Assembly (NCBI GenBank): GCA_022567055.1
Contig: JADFHU010000139.1
Coordinates: 1-10,088 of the forward strand
Direction of reading: 5' to 3'
DNA: 10,088 bases
Origin: Planctomycetota bacterium
Lineage (GTDB): Bacteria; Planctomycetota; Phycisphaerae; Sedimentisphaerales; Anaerobacaceae
The notes below the pieces were generated by a model. That model ran no database searches. It was not told the origin of the DNA and saw only the letters and a list, made by a program, of their open reading frames with translations. This document shows, one piece after another, positions 6,048 to 10,088 of the stretch (its first letter is position 1; every line of letters begins with the position of its first letter). The position numbers and the translations under genes are program-made.

Positions 6048-7514
6048 TCAGTTGGGTACGCGACGCCGGTTATCGAAGCGGATCTGCTTGAGACCCTCGG
6101 GCGCGAGCCGGGCGTCTTCGATACGTGCATGGAGCAATCGGGACAGGCGCTTCGCCGTCGTTTGATGCTGGGGTCTGTTGGCAAGGTTGATCATCTCCTT
6201 GGCGTCCGACTCATGGTCGTAGAGTTCGGCGCCGTCGGCACCCTGGGCACCCCACTCGGTGTACCGGTAGCGCAAGGTCCGAATGCTGTAGCCACTGGCG
6301 TACTGCGTCAAGGCCGCCTGCCTCGGACGTGCGGCCGGATCATTCAATACGGGAACCAGGCTGACGCCGGACAGATAGGTCGGCGGCGTGAGTCCACACA
6401 GGTCGGCAAGGGTGGGATAGAAATCAACCATTTCGGCCGGTGCGGTTGTACTACGACCGGCGGTCTGCAGGCCGGGGGCGGCAATGATCAAGGGCACGCG
6501 CGCGGCGTTCTCGAACAAGGTGGTTTTCTGCCAGTGGCCGTGTTCTCCCATATGGTAGCCGTGGTCGGACGTAAACAGGACAATGGTGTTCTTGCTCAGT
6601 CCGGTTTCGTCCAAGGCGTCGAGCACCTTGCCTAATTGCGCGTCGGCAAAGGTAATGGAGGCGTAATAGGCCTGAATCGCCTTGCGGGCCAACTCGTCGG
6701 ACAGGTTCACCTGTTCCTTCTTGCGTGTCACGGACTGACGGGCCGGACGCGGCAGCGTATCAAGGTAGCCTGCGGGCATTGTGGGTAGGACGATCTCGTT
6801 CAGGGGGTACATCTCGAAGTATTTCTTGGGCGCGACGTAGGGTGTGTGCGGACGATATAGGCCGACCGCCAGAAAGAAGCTTGTGCCCTGCTGGGCGTAG
6901 CGATTGAGCAGTCGCACCGCCTCGGTAGCGGCGATGCCATCTGTCTGCTCTGCGTCGCTTCCCTCCGCCGCCAGCCAACTCAAGGTGCCGCCGAAGCTGC
7001 CCGGTCTCAGGCTGAAGATCCGGTCTTCCTCCTCCCTGTCTCGACCGCGAGGGTTGATGGTGTAGTCCCAGGAGTCGGGATCATCGTGTCCGCCGGTGCC
7101 AATGTGTCGCGGGACATTGTAGTGGTAGATCTTTCCGATGCGGGTGGCGACGTATCCCTGCCGACGGAACATCTGCGACAGGGTCTGGACGTTGGGAACG
7201 TGCTGCCGGATGTAGATTGCGTTTCGGAGGACCAGGGATTGGTCCGGATAGAGTCCCGTCATAAACGAGGCCCGGCTGGGACCACAGAGGGGATACTGGC
7301 AATAGGCGTGTTGAAAGCGCAGGCCCCGGCCGGCCAACCGGTCGATGTTGGGCGACTTGACCGAAGGATGCCCATAACAGGCGAGATCGCAGTTCAAGTC
7401 GTCGCAGATCAAGAACAGCACGTTTGGCTTGCTCGTCGTCTTTTCGCCGCAGCGACCGATGTCGCAAGCTGCAAACGCTATCAGGCTGAGAAGGGTAAGA
7501 GCGTGTGTTCGCAT
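6048..7514 (-). CDS. Secreted type I sulfatase, iduronate-2-sulfatase-like
   Basis: This protein of 488 residues hydrolyses sulfate esters, probably on a polysaccharide or glycosaminoglycan-like substrate. The N-terminus MRTHALTLLSLIAFAAC is a secretion signal. Cys17 could be a lipoprotein anchor, but the FAAC box is not canonical. Metal ligands Asp38-Asp39 sit in LICDDLN. The CxPSR motif CGPSR (77-81) supplies the cysteine converted to formylglycine. His129, His131 and His223 (YRPHTPY) are candidate active-site residues. SDHGYHMGEHGHWQK (316-330) gives Asp317-His318 and the sulfate-binding lysine. The C-terminal subdomain has ELYDHESDAKEMINLAN (430-446), typical of the family. AAAGGA lies 11 bases before the ATG. 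It is divergent from the sigma operon, with no maturase or transporter adjacent. Iduronate-2-sulfatase is the nearest named type; the true substrate is unknown. Confidence 0.92.
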   Translation of the reverse strand: MRTHALTLLSLIAFAACDIGRCGEKTTSKPNVLFLICDDLNCDLACYGHPSVKSPNIDRLAGRGLRFQHAYCQYPLCGPSRASFMTGLYPDQSLVLRNAIYIRQHVPNVQTLSQMFRRQGYVATRIGKIYHYNVPRHIGTGGHDDPDSWDYTINPRGRDREEEDRIFSLRPGSFGGTLSWLAAEGSDAEQTDGIAATEAVRLLNRYAQQGTSFFLAVGLYRPHTPYVAPKKYFEMYPLNEIVLPTMPAGYLDTLPRPARQSVTRKKEQVNLSDELARKAIQAYYASITFADAQLGKVLDALDETGLSKNTIVLFTSDHGYHMGEHGHWQKTTLFENAARVPLIIAAPGLQTAGRSTTAPAEMVDFYPTLADLCGLTPPTYLSGVSLVPVLNDPAARPRQAALTQYASGYSIRTLRYRYTEWGAQGADGAELYDHESDAKEMINLANRPQHQTTAKRLSRLLHARIEDARLAPEGLKQIRFDNRRRVPN

Positions 7515-7557
7515 GGTGTCAGTTGTCCTTTCTACCCCCAGGGGAGAAGACCCTTCA

Positions 7558-7825
7558 AGCGAGGTAACCGTTCACTCATCATTTCAAGCAGAGATGAACC
7601 GCAGAATATCGAACAAGGAATGTCCAACGGTGAAGTTAATAGGGCTCATGAACTTTTTCATCAAACACGTGCTTCCTTGTTGCCGTCTTGACGCTGACCA
7701 CTAAATAAGCCGCTCTTCGAGATCAAACTCACTGCCCTTCGACATTCTGCTGTTCGATATTCTACGGTTCAAACCACCCTTGCCATTACTTCTCAATCCC
7801 ATACCACGTGAACGGTTACCTCGCT
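7558..7825. mobile_element. MITE-like foldback element, 268 bp
   Basis: AGCGAGGTAACCGTTCAC at 7558-7575 is the perfect 18-bp inverted partner of the sequence at 7808-7825. A second inverted pair lies inside: 21 bp starting TGAACCG and ending TATCGAACA at 7595-7615 faces 7751-7771 with one mismatch. Beyond it GAATGTC (7618-7624) faces GACATTC (7741-7747). The centre (about 7640-7730) is not obviously symmetric and has no convincing frame. No target-site duplication is visible at the ends. The element occupies most of the divergent region between the sulfatase and sigma-factor genes, so it could influence either promoter. The non-autonomous-transposon reading is inferred from architecture alone. 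Confidence 0.7.
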
Positions 7826-7840
7826 CTAATACTTAAATCC

Positions 7841-7867
7841 GGGGACCCTTTTTCCTGGCCCCTTTTT
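7841..7867 (+). terminator. Terminator-like hairpin upstream of the sigma-factor gene
   Basis: GGGGACC (7841-7847) pairs with GGCCCC (7857-7862), with one bulged A and a nine-base loop, and is followed directly by TTTTT and an AT-rich run. This is the shape of an intrinsic terminator on the plus strand, 60 bp before the sigma-factor start. No plus-strand gene ends upstream, so it would stop transcripts leaving the foldback element, act as an attenuator in a leader, or be a repeat remnant. The stem is short. Confidence 0.35.
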
Positions 7868-7926
7868 CATTGTTTAGACCCAAATGACGCTTAGACTTGT
7901 TGTATGGGTAGACCAAGCATGACCCT

Positions 7927-8502
7927 ATGGACGACCGACTCCTAACAATTCAATATAAATGCGGCAGTCGCCGGGCCCTGGAGACGATCTACGGCAAGTA
8001 CAAACGCGATGTGCTGCTGGTAGCCTTAGGCCTGCTCAATGACACAGCATTAGCTGAGGATGTGGTGCATGACGTATTTGTACGGTTTGCCGAGGGATTG
8101 CCCACCTTTCGGTTGACCGGCAGTCTCAAGGGTTATCTGTTGACTTGCGCGGTGAACCAGGCGCGCAACGTCCTCCAGGCCCGTCAGCGACACCAGAAAA
8201 TTCGGCCAGTCAGCTCGGGACGCGATTGGGTGGCTAGTCCTCTGGATCATTTGATCTGCAACGAGCAGGCCCGGCAATGCGCCGCTGCCCTGGCTGAACT
8301 TCCCATGGAGCAGCGTGAGGTGATTCTATTGCACATGCAGGGCCGGATGAGCTTGGGCCGTATTGCCCAGGTCTTGGGTTTGCCGGTCAATACGGCTAAG
8401 AGTCGCTATCGCTATAGCATGACCAAACTAAGACTTGTTTTTAAAGACCCACCAGGACAATCCCATGAATCCGAAGGACAAAATCAAGCAGTTATTGGGT
8501 GA
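7927..8502 (+). CDS. ECF-type RNA polymerase sigma factor
   Basis: This is a protein of 191 residues with the two-domain layout of extracytoplasmic-function sigma factors. Region 2 covers about residues 15-90: ALETIYGKYKRDV, then AEDVVHDVFVRFAE at 43-56 (the core-binding and -10 recognition helices), then LTCAVNQARN. Region 4 covers about 118-170: LAELPMEQREVILLHMQGRMSLGRIAQVLGL and VNTAKSRYRYSMTKLR, a helix-turn-helix that contacts the -35 element. The start ATG 7927 lacks a strong ribosome site. The gene overlaps the following membrane-protein gene by 38 bp, so the two are translationally linked. Its promoter would lie between the hairpin at 7841 and 7927, or within the foldback element. 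The targets are unknown; self-activation of this operon is the usual guess for the class. Confidence 0.93.
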   Translation: MDDRLLTIQYKCGSRRALETIYGKYKRDVLLVALGLLNDTALAEDVVHDVFVRFAEGLPTFRLTGSLKGYLLTCAVNQARNVLQARQRHQKIRPVSSGRDWVASPLDHLICNEQARQCAAALAELPMEQREVILLHMQGRMSLGRIAQVLGLPVNTAKSRYRYSMTKLRLVFKDPPGQSHESEGQNQAVIG

Positions 8503-8854
8503 GGCGATTGTCGAGACAGACTCGTCTCTGGATCAGCGGATCCTGGCCGATGCCTGGCAGGCCGGCCGAGGTTGCAGGAAGATGAGGCAGGGGGTCGTTG
8601 GCTTGGTCGCCACAATAACGATCTTCGTGGTGGTCCTTTTGTGTGTTCGGTCAGGTCCAAACAGTCCCAAGGACAGCCAAGCGTATGTCAATATCCCCAT
8701 TGCAGAAAGATTGACACTAGGTGCGATCAATGCAACCTACCGTGACCAGGGCTTGGATGGATTGGATCTTTTTTTTGAGTTGGCCGGTAACCCATCCGGA
8801 CAGCGGCCGGAGCGTTTGTCTATCCAGAGTGTTCTAGATGATTTAGACGATTAG
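8465..8854 (+). CDS. Small single-pass membrane protein, candidate anti-sigma partner
   Basis: From ATG 8465 the protein has 129 residues. A charged cytoplasmic N-terminus (about 1-42) precedes one transmembrane helix at about 44-61 (GVVGLVATITIFVVVLLC). An extracytoplasmic tail ends in the acidic run LDDLDD. AGGACAA seven bases upstream fixes this start; an in-frame ATG at 8435 deep in the sigma gene is less likely. The gene overlaps the sigma gene and lies 17 bp before the next. Position and topology fit an anti-sigma or sigma-tethering protein, but no zinc-binding HxxxCxxC motif is visible and I recognise no named domain. The role is inferred from context. Confidence 0.75.
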   Translation: MNPKDKIKQLLGEAIVETDSSLDQRILADAWQAGRGCRKMRQGVVGLVATITIFVVVLLCVRSGPNSPKDSQAYVNIPIAERLTLGAINATYRDQGLDGLDLFFELAGNPSGQRPERLSIQSVLDDLDD

Positions 8855-8871
8855 TTTTTGGAGATAGTCTC

Positions 8872-10044
8872 ATGAAAAGAAACAAATTTGGCGTTGTGGT
8901 AGGTTTGCTGCTTGCAGTTTTCGCAAAGACAACGTGGGCCTACCCTCCGTACAATGCGGCAGTTCTCTATTACCGGACTTTTTTATTGATGGAATACGCG
9001 AACGATAGCGATGTACGCAGTGCGATGGTTGATTATGCCAATGGAAAAATCCCTTTGGATGAAAACGTTGAGCGAGTCATCAAACGCCACAAACGGGCCA
9101 TTGGCTTACTCAGTGATGCCTCAACCGTTGAACATTGTGATTGGGGGGTCGATTATTCTAAAGGAGTACAAACCTATTTACCTGAATTATACTTGGCCCG
9201 TTTTGCCGCCGTGCTACTGGTTGCGGATGCCAGACGGCTGATGGAAAACGGAGACATTAAGGAAGGCCTGGACCGTTTGCTGGCCATTCATCGTATGGCC
9301 CGGCATGTCGTGTCGGACGGAGTCACTATTTTCCATTTGGTTGGGCTCTCTATGAGTGAACTGAGTAATCAGGTCTTGGCTAATGCTCTCTCAGATAATT
9401 CTATTGATGAGGAGACACTGATTTGGCTCAAGGTTGAGATGGCTCATGCTGGTCCACCAAAGGATGGTTTGCGGTTGGGTTTTAGAAAAGAAGCCGAGTC
9501 TATGGTTCATTCCTTTACAGTGGAGAGATGGCCCCAGTTTCTAAAGGAATGCCCTGTGGGCACTGAAAACGCGCAGGACCTACGACGCGCTCTCGAGAAA
9601 GTTGAACCGGTTAATGAATCGTTTCTTAGGGACACTCGACAATACTACATAGAGTTTATGGCGGAGTTGCAGGCAGCCCTGGAGAACCCATTTAATCAGG
9701 CGTATCGGATGATACAGGTGCTCGAAAAAAGGCCCGGACAAGACCTGACTGAGCAACCTGAGGCTACCGCTGCTTTTGTGTTGATGGCGGGCTACGCAAA
9801 GTGCCTCTGTGTCGACTCACGAGCCCAGACACGCTTAAATGCAGTGAAAACTGCCATCGAACTCTATTTGATCAACATTCGCACCGGCCAATTGCCAGAT
9901 GCCTTACCGCCCGGTTTGCCGCAGGATCTTTTTAGTGGCCGCGATTTTTCCTATGAAAAAAACGAAGAGGGCTTCGTTCTTCGATGTCACGCCCCTGACC
10001 CCTCTAAGGAAACGATTCACGAGTATTCCTTCAAGGTGAAATAG
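8872..10044 (+). CDS. Secreted protein of unknown function, sigma-operon associated
   Basis: This is a protein of 390 residues that I cannot assign to a named family. The N-terminus MKRNKFGVVVGLLLAVFAKTT is a signal peptide with likely cleavage after TWA (residue 23). The mature part is predominantly helical, with few glycines and many charged residues. It shows TPR-like helical pairs such as LYLARFAAVLLVADARRLMENGDIKEGLDRLLAI, without a clean repeat. The C-terminal piece, TRLNAVKTAIELYLINIRTG followed by QLPDALPPGLPQDLFSGRDFSYEKNEEGFVL, resembles an end domain seen in many secreted planctomycete proteins next to sigma-factor genes. GGAGA lies seven bases before the ATG. It is downstream of the sigma and membrane-protein genes with a 17-bp gap, so the three are probably one transcript. 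Confidence 0.88.
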   Translation: MKRNKFGVVVGLLLAVFAKTTWAYPPYNAAVLYYRTFLLMEYANDSDVRSAMVDYANGKIPLDENVERVIKRHKRAIGLLSDASTVEHCDWGVDYSKGVQTYLPELYLARFAAVLLVADARRLMENGDIKEGLDRLLAIHRMARHVVSDGVTIFHLVGLSMSELSNQVLANALSDNSIDEETLIWLKVEMAHAGPPKDGLRLGFRKEAESMVHSFTVERWPQFLKECPVGTENAQDLRRALEKVEPVNESFLRDTRQYYIEFMAELQAALENPFNQAYRMIQVLEKRPGQDLTEQPEATAAFVLMAGYAKCLCVDSRAQTRLNAVKTAIELYLINIRTGQLPDALPPGLPQDLFSGRDFSYEKNEEGFVLRCHAPDPSKETIHEYSFKVK

Positions 10045-10088
10045 CCAGAACACTCATGCGTGCAAGATGGGCCGCACGATGCTTCCGG

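Noticed and set aside
7535..7544. CCCC/GGGG dyad in the sulfatase leader
   Set aside because: The spacer is only one or two bases, so no stable hairpin can form, and no regulatory role is indicated.
10056..10088. Possible start of a further plus-strand gene (ATG CGT GCA AGA)
   Set aside because: Only 11 codons are visible before the window ends and there is no ribosome-binding site, so nothing supports a call.

Overview
The window looks like a chromosomal segment of a bacterium, most likely of the Planctomycetota. This is inferred from the gene content. It has a secreted iduronate-2-sulfatase-like sulfatase, an ECF-type sigma factor followed by a small one-helix membrane protein and a large secreted orphan protein, a prepilin-like protein with a long leader, and a type III polyketide synthase / flavoprotein / methyltransferase trio of the kind familiar from planctomycetes. 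No rRNA, tRNA, CRISPR array or intact transposase was seen.

Layout. On the left edge the 5' part of a prepilin-like gene runs off the window on the minus strand (1-358). A REP-like palindrome with a 60-bp insertion (421-538) separates it from a plus-strand DUF1189-type membrane protein (563-1384). A convergent intergenic gap with a foldback repeat (1461-1600) follows. Then comes a compact minus-strand operon, read from right to left: acylphosphatase (5020-4751), class I methyltransferase (about 4713-3991), FAD-dependent oxidoreductase (3994-2774) and type III polyketide synthase (2777-1680). The last three genes are joined by two ATGA stop/start overlaps. Upstream of the operon, 5021-5700 holds short palindromes and a second, intact REP-like hairpin (5641-5698), immediately followed by a decayed fragment of a D-threonine aldolase/D-serine dehydratase gene (5709-5921). 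A minus-strand sulfatase (6048-7514) is separated from the plus-strand sigma-factor operon (7927-10044) by a divergent intergenic region carrying a 268-bp MITE-like foldback element (7558-7825) and a terminator-like hairpin (7841-7867).

How the genes work together. The type III PKS probably condenses malonyl-CoA onto an acyl starter. The methyltransferase and the flavoprotein then probably methylate and oxidise the product, by analogy with alkylresorcinol/alkylquinone pathways such as srsABC of Streptomyces. The product cannot be read from the sequence. The sigma factor, the small membrane protein and the secreted 390-residue protein are tightly spaced and probably form one regulatory/export unit of unknown purpose. 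The most unusual non-coding content is the set of dispersed palindromes: two related REP-like copies about 5 kb apart, and two larger foldback elements that share an ATATCGAA core.
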